From JAFGSZ01 sp964492185 (GTDB lineage: Bacteria > Bacteroidota > Bacteroidia > Bacteroidales > UBA10428), in contig CAZBJH010000026.1 of assembly GCA_964492185.1 (NCBI GenBank), positions 1-31,058 of the forward strand: 31,058 nucleotides of DNA. The letters run 5' to 3'. Of this stretch, positions 23,678 through 31,038 are shown piece after piece. The translations under genes were made by a program, and so were the position numbers. How positions within the stretch are numbered: position 1 is the stretch's first letter; the number at the start of each line of letters is the position of its first letter. The notes beneath the pieces are model-generated. The model was given only the letters and a program-made list of their open reading frames with translations, had not been told where the DNA came from and did no database searches.

Positions 23678-26068
23678 ATGACCCTTAAATTTGCATTCAG
23701 GAACCTAAATAAGAGGCCGTTCCTTAACCTTATAAAAGTTGTTGGATTAAGCCTGGCACTTAGCGCTATAATTCTTATTGCATTATTTTTAAAGAATGAG
23801 CTAAGCTATGATCGTTTTCATAATAAATCGGAAAGGATATACCGGCTAACAATTACTCATCCTGATATTTTCGCGGGCAAGCATTTCGCCAGGATGTTCA
23901 GCGCGGGGTTTATTCCGGAAATGGCTGAATATTTTCCTGAAATTGAAAACTTTGTGAGAATGGCACCGGTCAGGGGAGGGGTATTGAAATGTGACAGGAA
24001 TGTATATACTTTCGATCAGGGATTTATTTGTGACAGTACGTTCTTCGAATTGTTTGACGGGAAATTATTGACTGGTGATCCTGGAATCATTTTGGATGAC
24101 CCCGGTTCCATGATCGTGTCTGAAAGTTTTGCAAAAAAGGTTTTTGGTGAAAGCGATCCTGTTGGACAGATATTAACAAGGCCTGCAGGGCAATTTTATG
24201 GATATAACGTTGATTATACTATCAAAGGAGTGATGAAAGATTTTCCGCGAAACAGTCATTTTCATCCCGATTTTATATTCACCCCGTTTGATAAAACTGC
24301 TTTTATTGGTTGGGCATGGACTTATTTATTGCTGGCCCCAAAAGCTGTTCCCGGGAATATATTGTCAGGTTTTAATGATTTTTTTTCATTACATAATGAA
24401 AGGGCGAAGGATGAAATAAAGGAAACAATCCATCTGCAGCGTATTTCAGATATTCATTTGCATTCTGACAAGTTAAGAGAGATCGAGTCAAACAGTAGTA
24501 TGACCGTTATATATACACTCTTTATCGCTGCGATGATTTTACTATCCATAGCATTGATCAATTATTCCAACCTTAATTTAGGCATGGCGTATTATAGTGA
24601 TAAGTATCTTTTTATCAGTAAAGTAGCCGGATCCTCACGAAGAGAGGAACTGAAGTATTACCTGTTTGAAGGAATGATCATTGCCATTATTTCTCTTGTT
24701 GTCAGCATAATGATTGTATCCGTAATACAGATTTTCCTGCAGCAAAATTTCGCATTGAACCTGTTTGCCGGTAATCTGCTGTTAGTACTTGCCGTCGCAT
24801 TGTTGTTTTGTTTCCTTGCCATTATATCGGGTATTTTTCCTGTAATAAAAAACATAGATGCATACTTTTCCCGTGAAAGTAAAACCGGTTCCGGCCATAA
24901 AGGAATAAGCAAAAGCCTGATCATAATCCAGTATTCAATTTCAATAGCACTTATTGTGGCTGTATTTGTAATACACCGTCAGACAAATTATGCACTTAAC
25001 AGCAGTTTAGGCACGGAGAATGATAACATCATCTGTTTCGAGAATGTGCATACAACAGTTCAGCAGAAGTTTGAACTGTTTAAGAATGAGCTGGTGAAAT
25101 ACAACACTATTAAGTCTGTTTCAGCAATGTTTGAACCACCCGGGGGAGAAGCCAATGACCGGTTTAAGTTTACCATGGAAGGCTATATGCCTGAAGAAAA
25201 CAATATAGCTGAAAACACAATACATATTTTTGCCTGCGACTACTCTTTTACTGATATTTTCAATCTGACCTTCCTGGGAGGCAGGAATTTTTCGGAGAAG
25301 AACAGGGACAATGAAGGTTCCGGGGAATATATAATCAATGAGTCGGCCATGAGGAGATTTAATTATACAGACCCGGAAGAGATCGTTGGAAAACGTTTCG
25401 GACTTATCTTTCATAGTGATAATATAACTTTCCCGGAAGGTTCAATAACCGGTGTGGTGGAAGATTTTCACTTTTCAAGTATGAGAAAGAAGATCGACCC
25501 CATTGTATTGTTTAAAAGGGAACATCTATGGCTCAGTAATTTTGTAATATCTTTTCAACCGGGTATGCAGGAAGAAGCTTTATCTGATATTCAGGCTGTA
25601 TGGAAAAAACTTTTTCCCGGATACCCGTTTCAGTATGAATACATTAGTGCCATGTACAAAAGAGTTTATAATACCGAGCGTTTACAGGCCGGGTTACTGT
25701 CCCTGTTTACATTCATTGCTCTATTTATTTGCTCTATGGGACTCCTCGGGATGACATTGCTTGTAACTCAGCGCCGTACCAGGGAGATCGGTATCCGCAA
25801 AGTCAATGGTGCCGGCATAAATTCAATAATGATAATGATCAATTGGGATATGATAAAGTGGATAATAGTATCTGTTTTAATTGCAGTGCCGCTTGCCTAC
25901 TTTGCCATGGAAAAATGGCTGGAAGGCTTTGCTTACAAGACCGACCTCAGTTGGTGGCTATTTGCTCTCGCCGGGCTGCTGGCCTTGTTAACAGCACTTT
26001 TAACCGTCTCTTTCCATTCCCGCAAAGCAGCAGGCATAAACCCCGTTGAAGCACTAAGGTATGAATAG
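23678..26068 (+). CDS. ABC transporter permease, FtsX/MacB-like
   Basis: A 796-residue membrane protein from ATG 23678 (MTLKFAFRNLNKRPFLNLIK). A TTG 14 codons upstream is possible. It follows the double MacB/FtsX plan of Bacteroidota permeases: TM1 near residues 20-40 with LSYDRFH just after, then a large periplasmic MacB_PCD domain. Three TM segments follow (about 280-400), then a TM start of the second half (KGISKSLIIIQYSISIALIV) and a second periplasmic domain (GRNFSEKNRD, ITGVVEDFHFSSM). The final three TMs carry the FtsX coupling motif RRTREIGIRKVNGA. Substrates of such systems include lipoproteins, peptides and antimicrobials. No ATPase gene is adjacent, so it must use one encoded elsewhere, possibly 5098-5805. 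Confidence 0.93.
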   Translation: MTLKFAFRNLNKRPFLNLIKVVGLSLALSAIILIALFLKNELSYDRFHNKSERIYRLTITHPDIFAGKHFARMFSAGFIPEMAEYFPEIENFVRMAPVRGGVLKCDRNVYTFDQGFICDSTFFELFDGKLLTGDPGIILDDPGSMIVSESFAKKVFGESDPVGQILTRPAGQFYGYNVDYTIKGVMKDFPRNSHFHPDFIFTPFDKTAFIGWAWTYLLLAPKAVPGNILSGFNDFFSLHNERAKDEIKETIHLQRISDIHLHSDKLREIESNSSMTVIYTLFIAAMILLSIALINYSNLNLGMAYYSDKYLFISKVAGSSRREELKYYLFEGMIIAIISLVVSIMIVSVIQIFLQQNFALNLFAGNLLLVLAVALLFCFLAIISGIFPVIKNIDAYFSRESKTGSGHKGISKSLIIIQYSISIALIVAVFVIHRQTNYALNSSLGTENDNIICFENVHTTVQQKFELFKNELVKYNTIKSVSAMFEPPGGEANDRFKFTMEGYMPEENNIAENTIHIFACDYSFTDIFNLTFLGGRNFSEKNRDNEGSGEYIINESAMRRFNYTDPEEIVGKRFGLIFHSDNITFPEGSITGVVEDFHFSSMRKKIDPIVLFKREHLWLSNFVISFQPGMQEEALSDIQAVWKKLFPGYPFQYEYISAMYKRVYNTERLQAGLLSLFTFIALFICSMGLLGMTLLVTQRRTREIGIRKVNGAGINSIMIMINWDMIKWIIVSVLIAVPLAYFAMEKWLEGFAYKTDLSWWLFALAGLLALLTALLTVSFHSRKAAGINPVEALRYE

Positions 26069-26081
26069 CGGAAGCTGCAAA

Positions 26082-26102
26082 TAGTGTCTGTCTATAAACT
26101 CG
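26082..26102 (+). repeat. Modular element, copy G (solo end) at a gene-truncation point
   Basis: TAGTGTCTGTCTATAAACT followed by CG is the left end of the element (module 2 type). It lies 14 bp after the permease stop, and DNA that reads like the interior of a longer gene begins immediately after it. The rest of the element is missing, so this looks like a deletion scar. Confidence 0.7.
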
Positions 26103-26593
26103 AAAACGAATTTTTAGATATTGAATCTGTTGTGCTGGGTGAAATGAACAGCATCATTATAAAGGCAGGCAAAAAAATAAACACAGACTTCATCGATCCG
26201 CGGTTTCTTGTCAACCTCCCGGTAGATATCCGGATCGTAGTAAACTGGGATGCAAACAACAGCGATATGGATATGTGGGTAACAGAACCCAATGATGAAA
26301 AGTGCTACTATAAGAATAACCGAACATTTATCGGAGGCTATATGTCGGAAGATATGACAGAAGGATACGGACCTGAAGAATATCTTCTTCGAAAAGCTAT
26401 AAACGGTAAATATAAAGTTGAAGTAGATTATTACGGCAGCTCGGAACAAACAATCAGTGGCCCGGTTACCATCGAAGTTTTACTGTTTACAAATTTCGGC
26501 CGGAAAAACGAAAAAAAGAAACAGCTGACCATCCGTTTATCCGGCGAAGATGATGAGATCCATATGGGAGACCTGATTTTTAAAAACAAATGA
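26084..26593 (+). pseudogene. 5'-truncated DUF2135-domain protein gene
   Basis: The open frame starts at GTG inside the element end. Reading continues in a family-like way from the first residues after it (LENEFLDIESVVLGEMNSII, then IDPRFLVNLPVDIRIVVNWD). The following DUF2135 domain is well kept: NWDANNSDMDMWVTEPNDEK, then GYGPEEYLLRKAINGKYKVE and YYGSSEQTISGPVTIEVLLF. In complete relatives this domain is the C-terminus of a long secreted or membrane protein with VIT/TPR-type regions. Here that portion is missing and no signal peptide is present. An internal ATG at 26144 could give a 149-residue cytosolic domain, but function is doubtful. The truncation coincides with repeat copy G, suggesting element-mediated deletion. 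Confidence 0.75.
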
Positions 26594-26639
26594 TATAAAT
26601 TCCATCACCAGGGAATAGAAATTTCTTATATTACTGTTT

Positions 26640-26924
26640 TTGACTGTTGATAAGAAATTAAAAGCATTTGATAAAACCATTTATGAGAATTTTAAAACAT
26701 GGATTTTCAAACAAAATGCCAGGCAGCACAACCGATTTTCTCAGGAACAAATGGATTGGCTATGCATGATTAAAGACCATGTAGTAAGCTCTTATCACAT
26801 TGCAATATACGATTTTGATTACACCCCTTTTGATGCGCAGGGTGGACGTGGCAAAATGAACCAGTTATTTGGTAAAGAAATGGAGGAGATTATAAATGAA
26901 TTAAATGAAGTATTGGCGGCTTAA
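26640..26924 (+). pseudogene. C-terminal remnant of a type I restriction endonuclease subunit (HsdR)
   Basis: A 94-codon frame with no good start (TTG 26640; an in-frame stop lies 24 bp upstream). It resembles the extreme C-terminus of EcoEI-type HsdR proteins: FDKTIYENFKTWIFKQNAR, then FSQEQMDWLCMIKDHVVSSY, FDYTPFDAQGGRG, and NQLFGKEMEEIINELNEVLA. In full HsdR, which is about 800-1100 residues, this follows the nuclease and helicase domains, all absent here, as are hsdM and hsdS. It is therefore a relic of a restriction-modification system that stood just upstream of the three-gene operon at 26976. Confidence 0.75.
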
Positions 26925-26969
26925 ACCAATTATTTTGGTATATTCGTCAAATGAATAAACCTGTAGGTT
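26913..26969 (+). promoter_or_regulatory. Candidate promoter and operator of the toxin-antitoxin-chaperone operon
   Basis: TTG at 26913-26915, then after 23 bases TATATTCG at 26939-26946 (one base off TAnnTTTG), and then the inverted repeat AACCT-GT-AGGTT at 26958-26969, ending 6 bp before the toxin ATG. The palindrome is where an XRE antitoxin would be expected to bind for autorepression. This is a weak sequence match and an inference from position. Confidence 0.4.
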
Positions 26970-26975
26970 GATTTT

Positions 26976-27497
26976 ATGGAAATTGTTACTATATTTGACA
27001 ACTGTTTGTATGCCGTAAAGTATGACGGTGAAACATCAGATGAACTTGAACGACTATTTGATGAATGGTCAGATGTAACAATACTTTATGAATTTTTTAC
27101 ATCGAATAAAAAGGATTTAACGTATTATCAATTAAATATAAAGAGTGCCATAGAAGAAACCTTAAAAGAAGCTAAAGAATTCAGAAAAAGGTTCATTAGG
27201 CTTTCGAATAAAAAAAACCCAAACTTAGATTCAATTTTTAAAAATTTAGATGATTTAGATGTAAGAGTTTACGAATTAGTAAAACGAAAATCAAAAAGAA
27301 AATGGCTGCGCATTTATGCTATTCGCATTGATACTAATGTTTACCTGATTACTGGTGGCGCTATAAAACTAACACACAAAATGGAAGAACGGCCTCATAC
27401 AGCGCTCGAACTCACAAAATTGGAAAAATGCCGGAACTATTTAATAGAAAACGGAGTATTTGATATAGACTCATATAGAGAAATGTTAAACGAATAA
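26976..27497 (+). CDS. Putative toxin of a toxin-antitoxin-chaperone operon (RelE/HigB-like C-terminal half)
   Basis: A 173-residue basic cytoplasmic protein. N-terminal residues 1-100 are helical and charged (TSDELERLFDEWSDV; EETLKEAKEFRKRFIR). The C-terminal part, KRKWLRIYAIRIDTNVYLIT then GGAIKLTHKMEERPHTALEL, has the beta-hairpin and terminal-helix pattern of RelE/HigB toxins: R-W-L-R-x-Y-x-I-R, then V-Y-L-I-T-G-G-A-I-K, then an R-P-H-T-x-x-E-L helix. It is longer than HigB (about 100-125 residues), so it may be a distinct subtype. If it is RelE-like it would cut mRNA at the ribosome, which is inference. It is first of three genes, 2 bp before an XRE antitoxin. It is rich in Lys and AT, unlike the housekeeping genes, which suggests transfer. 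Confidence 0.65.
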   Translation: MEIVTIFDNCLYAVKYDGETSDELERLFDEWSDVTILYEFFTSNKKDLTYYQLNIKSAIEETLKEAKEFRKRFIRLSNKKNPNLDSIFKNLDDLDVRVYELVKRKSKRKWLRIYAIRIDTNVYLITGGAIKLTHKMEERPHTALELTKLEKCRNYLIENGVFDIDSYREMLNE

Positions 27498-27499
27498 TT

Positions 27500-27970
27500 A
27501 TGAATCCTAAGAAATTAGATAATCTTAAAAAACTGGTTAGTAAAAACAAATCTGGCTGGCTTGAAAAAGCAAAGTGGAGAGAAGAGAATGAAAGTTGGCT
27601 TGATAAATCTGCAAAAATAGCTATTCTTATAATAAGCGAAATAGAAGAGCAAAAAAAGACTAAAGGAATGTCTCAGAAGAAGCTTGCCGAAAAGCTTGAT
27701 GTTTCTCCACAATATATAAATAAGTTATTAAAAGGACAGGAAAATCTAACTTTGGAAACTATTTCCAAAATCGAAGATGTTCTTGGTATTAGTCTTATTG
27801 AAATACCTTCATTTACTATTGAAGAAGTATATACAGACATACAGCTATCACACAATGCGCCTCTTTCTAAATTTAATGCACAAAAGGTAGCTGGCAAATC
27901 CTATGATTATACACCTGGAGCATTTTATGTAAACGAAAGTGAAACCACATACAAACCAACCGGAAGCTAA
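27500..27970 (+). CDS. XRE-family antitoxin with extended C-terminal tail
   Basis: A 156-residue protein. The helix-turn-helix domain lies at about residues 55-100: MSQKKLAEKLDVSPQYINKL, then LKGQENLTLETISKIEDVLG. It is preceded by a KWREENESWLDKSAKIAI segment common to Bacteroidota antitoxins of this type. After the DNA-binding domain there is an extra tail of about 55 residues (SFTIEEVYTDIQLSHNAPLS, then KSYDYTPGAFYVNESETTYK), rich in aromatic and polar residues and probably disordered. In TAC systems such a tail is the chaperone-addiction region that SecB-like chaperones bind; here this is inferred from context. The stop codon overlaps the start of the SecB-like gene (TAATG), so production of the two is coupled. 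Confidence 0.82.
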   Translation: MNPKKLDNLKKLVSKNKSGWLEKAKWREENESWLDKSAKIAILIISEIEEQKKTKGMSQKKLAEKLDVSPQYINKLLKGQENLTLETISKIEDVLGISLIEIPSFTIEEVYTDIQLSHNAPLSKFNAQKVAGKSYDYTPGAFYVNESETTYKPTGS

Positions 27971-28446
27971 TGGAAAAAAAAGCTATAAATATTGAATTTG
28001 CCCTTATTAGAATTACAACTGAACAATTTGCCATAATTGAAGAGGATTTTATTAAAGACAGCCAGATTCGCCTTGCAACCAATTTTCGTTTTGCTGCGGA
28101 GAGAAAAAAACAAATGGTTGCTGTATTTACTGCCTTCAAATTAGAAGCGAACGAAAAACCATTCTTAATAGTTGAAGGCGGTTGTCATTTTAAGATTAAA
28201 GAAGATGCCTGGATGCCATTATTCGACAAGAAAGCAAATAACATTACTTTTCCTAAAGAATTTATACAACATTTAACCATGCTTACTGTAGGTACGACCC
28301 GTGGAATATTACATGCCAAAACCGAAAATACCTGTTACAACAAATATCTGTTGCCAACCATTAATGTAACCGAAATGGTTAAAGAGGATATTACTTTTCA
28401 TTTCAATAACCAGGAAAACAAAAAGGTAAAACATAACCAATCTTAA
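27970..28446 (+). CDS. SecB-like chaperone of a TAC operon
   Basis: A 158-residue acidic-to-neutral cytoplasmic protein. Its strand pattern aligns with SecB: QMVAVFTAFKLEANEKPFLI followed by VEGGCHFKIKEDAW corresponds to the central beta strands (VYEVVLRVTV...ETAFLCEV then GGIFSI). TFPKEFIQHLTMLTVGTTRG followed by ILHAKTENTCYNKYLLPTIN corresponds to the long helix and the C-terminal N-L-A-P-V-N-F-like motif (LPTINVTEM). SecB keeps preproteins unfolded; in TAC modules the SecB-like protein protects the antitoxin from degradation. It overlaps the antitoxin stop by 1 bp. Overall identity to canonical SecB is low, so the assignment rests on pattern and operon context. There is no signal peptide. 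A housekeeping SecB cannot be ruled out. Confidence 0.72.
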   Translation: MEKKAINIEFALIRITTEQFAIIEEDFIKDSQIRLATNFRFAAERKKQMVAVFTAFKLEANEKPFLIVEGGCHFKIKEDAWMPLFDKKANNITFPKEFIQHLTMLTVGTTRGILHAKTENTCYNKYLLPTINVTEMVKEDITFHFNNQENKKVKHNQS

Positions 28447-28503
28447 ATAACAATCATATAATAATGAGAGAAGATTGGACAGAGACATACTTGCCCCAAC
28501 GCT

Positions 28504-28608
28504 GGCGCAAGTTTTCAACTCATGCCATACAGAACACAACTGGCGCAAGGCTCCAGCTTTGTGCCTAATGCCGCATCCCAATGCTGGCAAGAGTTTACAA
28601 CTCGTGCC
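28504..28608. repeat. Cluster of three REP-like hairpins
   Basis: Three related units at 28504-28526, 28542-28565 and 28586-28608 each run from GGCGCAAG- or GGCAAGAG-type sequence to TGTGCC, ATGCC or CGTGCC with inverted-repeat arms. An example is GGCGCAAGGC / GCTTTGTGCC in the middle unit. They match a further unit at 30337-30360. No coding region is found in 28447-29032, and no transposase gene of the REP-associated tyrosine type is present in the window. Confidence 0.6.
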
Positions 28609-28640
28609 ATAGAAATAAAATAACAATTTTCCCAGTAGAT

Positions 28641-28744
28641 CCTCCGGATTTGAAACTAACCGCAAGAAGCTCAGCTAATCCGGAGGTAAAGATTTCCATT
28701 TCAAGTTATATAATTTTTTTTCAAATACTGGTTTCAAATACTGG
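28641..28744. repeat. Perfect inverted repeat and 13-bp tandem duplication
   Basis: CCTCCGGATT (28641-28650) and AATCCGGAGG (28677-28686) form a 10-bp perfect inverted repeat with a 26-base loop. TTTCAAATACTGG is repeated head to tail at 28719-28731 and 28732-28744. Both lie in the 586-bp gene-free stretch between the SecB-like gene and the serpin; the remainder (28745-29032) shows nothing further that I can name. Confidence 0.6.
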
Positions 28745-29032
28745 TCTGTCAAATAATGGTCGGACCGAATTATAAACCTCATTATCATAGAATAAAGCCT
28801 ATTTTCTCCTTATTTCAGAGCCTTAGAAGGTCGTTTTTGGGGGTAAAATGGGGGCTAATAAGATCCCAAAATTGCATAATTTTGATACCAAGTTAATATT
28901 CAACTATTATAGACTTTCGTTTCAATCTTTCCTTAATCTGTTTAACATCGAGATTTACTAATTTTAGTATATAATAAATTTTGAGAAAGCAACCCTTCAA
29001 ATGATTTTGTCATCTTATAAGTAAAAAAAATT

Positions 29033-30289
29033 ATGATCATGAGAAAATATTTTATAATTATTGTTTTTATTGCTATTTCAGCCGGAATAATGCTTTCCTG
29101 CGAGAAAAACGAGACGCCGGATGTAAATGATAAAATACCGGGAATAACCCTTCGGAAAAAATCAACAGAGATCATTGAAGCGGATCAGATCTTTGGTTTT
29201 GAACTGTTCCGTGAAGTATATCATAACAGTGATAAGGATAACCTGATGATCTCTCCTTTGAGCGTGTCCTATGCATTGGGTATGACTTATAACGGAGCCG
29301 CCGGCACCACGCTTGATGCTTTCCGGGATGTGCTTCATTTCAATGACCTCACCAATAATGAGGTCAATGAAAGCTATAAAGATTTAATGGGTCAGCTGGT
29401 CACCCTGGATGACCTGGTGGAGTTTTCCATTGCGAACAGCATCTGGTACAGAATGGATTTTGAAGTATTAACTGATTTTATTGATACGAACAGGGAATAT
29501 TTTGATGCTGCTGTTAAAAAAGCTGACTTTTCCGATCCCCAAACCCTCGTGGATATTAATCAGTGGATCGAAGATAAAACCAACGGCAAAATAAAAGATA
29601 TGCTGGATTATATACCTGCTGATGCCGTGATGTACCTGATCAATGCCATTTACTTTAATGCACAATGGAAATACGAATTTGATAAAGAAGCTACTGCTGC
29701 AGGTGATTTTTACCTGGCCGGCGGTTCTGTGCATACAACCGACTTTATGCAGGTTAACGGGAATTTTTATTATACCTCAAACGAGGATTTTCAGGCTGTT
29801 GAACTGCCATACGGCGACAGTGCGTTTAGCATGGTGGTGATATTGCCTTCCGGGGATAATATGGTAGCTGATGTAGTGAATAAGATGGATGTGGAACAAT
29901 GGGAAGCATGGTTCGAAAATTCGGCTATGCATAATGTTCAGGTTGAGATGCCAAAATTTAAATATGAATTTAAAGACCTGTTTAATAAGCCATTGTCTGA
30001 TCTTGGGCTTGGTGTCGCTTTTTCTCCGTCTACAGCTGATTTTTCCCGGATCAATCCTGCTAAAGACCTTTTTATTTCCAGGGTGATCCACCAGACCTTC
30101 ATCGATGTACAGGAGGAAGGTACCGAAGCAGCAGCTGCAACCATTGTTGAAATGTGTTTTACCAGTATTGAAGGCGGAGGAGGACCATTGATCTTCCGAA
30201 TTAATAAACCGTTCCTTTATGTCATTAAAGAAAATTCTACCGGTGCGATAATGTTTATGGGTAAAGTGGGTAAGCCGGACTATTCCTGA
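29033..30289 (+). CDS. Lipoprotein serpin (serine/cysteine protease inhibitor)
   Basis: A 418-residue serpin with a lipoprotein signal (MIMRKYFIIIVFIAISAGIM, lipobox MLSC, Cys23), so anchored in the envelope. Serpin landmarks are NLMISPLSVSYALGMTYNGA near residue 70, YLINAIYFNAQWKYEFDKEA in the middle, the breach/shutter-type VELPYGDSAFSMVVILPSG, and FLYVIKENSTGAIMFMGKV at the end. The hinge of the reactive loop, EEGTEAAAAT (361-370), exactly matches the small-residue consensus of inhibitory serpins. Counting from the hinge puts P1-P1' at Thr377-Ser378 or, one residue off, at Phe376, suggesting a chymotrypsin/elastase- or cysteine-protease-like target. Other Bacteroidota encode similar exported serpins (for example miropin of Tannerella). 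It is flanked by REP-like hairpins on both sides. Confidence 0.95.
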   Translation: MIMRKYFIIIVFIAISAGIMLSCEKNETPDVNDKIPGITLRKKSTEIIEADQIFGFELFREVYHNSDKDNLMISPLSVSYALGMTYNGAAGTTLDAFRDVLHFNDLTNNEVNESYKDLMGQLVTLDDLVEFSIANSIWYRMDFEVLTDFIDTNREYFDAAVKKADFSDPQTLVDINQWIEDKTNGKIKDMLDYIPADAVMYLINAIYFNAQWKYEFDKEATAAGDFYLAGGSVHTTDFMQVNGNFYYTSNEDFQAVELPYGDSAFSMVVILPSGDNMVADVVNKMDVEQWEAWFENSAMHNVQVEMPKFKYEFKDLFNKPLSDLGLGVAFSPSTADFSRINPAKDLFISRVIHQTFIDVQEEGTEAAAATIVEMCFTSIEGGGGPLIFRINKPFLYVIKENSTGAIMFMGKVGKPDYS

Positions 30290-30317
30290 TCACGTGTAAT
30301 CAAAGTAATTTCAAACT

Positions 30318-30360
30318 GGCGGAAGGCTCAGTTATTGGCGCAAGGCTCCGGCCTTGTGCC
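30318..30360. repeat. REP-like hairpin downstream of the serpin gene
   Basis: The unit at 30337-30360 has arms GGCGCAAGGC and GCCTTGTGCC around a short loop, nearly identical to the unit at 28542-28565. It is preceded by a partial copy (GGCGGAAGGCTCAG from 30319). Confidence 0.6.
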
Positions 30361-30636
30361 CATGATTAATAAAAGCATATAACTTATCACAAGGTGTTTT
30401 AAAGCCTTAGCCAATTGCTTTTGAGAGGTAAAATATTAACTTTAAGGCAAATAATTAACAAAAAGCTGAGAATATGGGTGCCACACATTAATTGCGGCAT
30501 TTTAGGGAAGGCTACCATAATAAACCAAAAAATAAAATTATCTGCATTCCGGATACATCTTCCGGAAGGGCACACCCAACTGGTGTAACTGCCGCACGTC
30601 TCAGGCCTTGCAGCCTCATTACCCTGCAATCAGCTT
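30361..30636. other. Intergenic stretch without a recognised gene
   Basis: Between the REP-like hairpin and the VOC gene. A 76-codon minus-strand frame here has low-complexity, unlikely composition. I see only a short TTCCGGA / TCCGGAA inverted repeat around 30546-30565 and no terminator with a T-tract. Confidence 0.4.
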
Positions 30637-31038
30637 TTACCGTTCATAATTCTTTTTCTTATCAAATTCAATCAACTCGACAGGTGCTCCGTTATGCTCA
30701 ATCATTGCAATCCTCACACCGTCAGAAGGTAGAGTTGGTGATGTAATAATTTTCAAATCCCGGTTTTTTAGTTCAAAATCCAGATCATCCACTTCGAATG
30801 CAATATGAGGAATGGTTTGTATTAATTGGGCAACCGGACTGTCCCGCTCGAATCTCATCCATTCAATACCGAAAGGACTGGTATCAAATCCTGAAACATA
30901 AAACTTCAGCCGGGGCAAATATTTTTCATTCGGCATTACCTCATCCGTTGGTATTCCTATATGATGGTATTTCCATCCCCAATCTGCAATGCAGGGCGGC
31001 AATTCAAAATCCTGACGTACTGGTTGCATTTCTTTCAT
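30637..31038 (-). CDS. VOC (glyoxalase/dioxygenase fold) family protein
   Basis: A 133-residue single-domain protein. It has the paired beta-alpha-beta-beta-beta modules of the vicinal-oxygen-chelate fold: WKYHHIGIPTDEV with the first metal-type histidine near residue 25, then PHIAFEVDDLDFELKNRDLK with a second histidine, and GVRIAMIEHNGAPVELIEF with a glutamate ligand in VELIEF. The putative metal set (His, His, Glu) is thus present, so it could be catalytic, with a glyoxalase-, epimerase- or dioxygenase-like substrate that cannot be named. The start at ATG 31038 lies 20 bp from the window edge, and an upstream partner gene could be outside view. Confidence 0.85.
   Translation of the reverse strand: MKEMQPVRQDFELPPCIADWGWKYHHIGIPTDEVMPNEKYLPRLKFYVSGFDTSPFGIEWMRFERDSPVAQLIQTIPHIAFEVDDLDFELKNRDLKIITSPTLPSDGVRIAMIEHNGAPVELIEFDKKKNYER

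Noticed and set aside
27970..28446. Housekeeping SecB instead of a TAC chaperone
   Set aside because: The gene overlaps the antitoxin stop codon and is divergent from canonical SecB, so the operon context favours the TAC interpretation, although a general SecB role is not excluded.
30399..30629. Minus-strand 76-codon frame downstream of the VOC gene
   Set aside because: It has a Cys-rich, patternless N-terminal part and lies in intergenic DNA with REP-like sequence; no support for coding.
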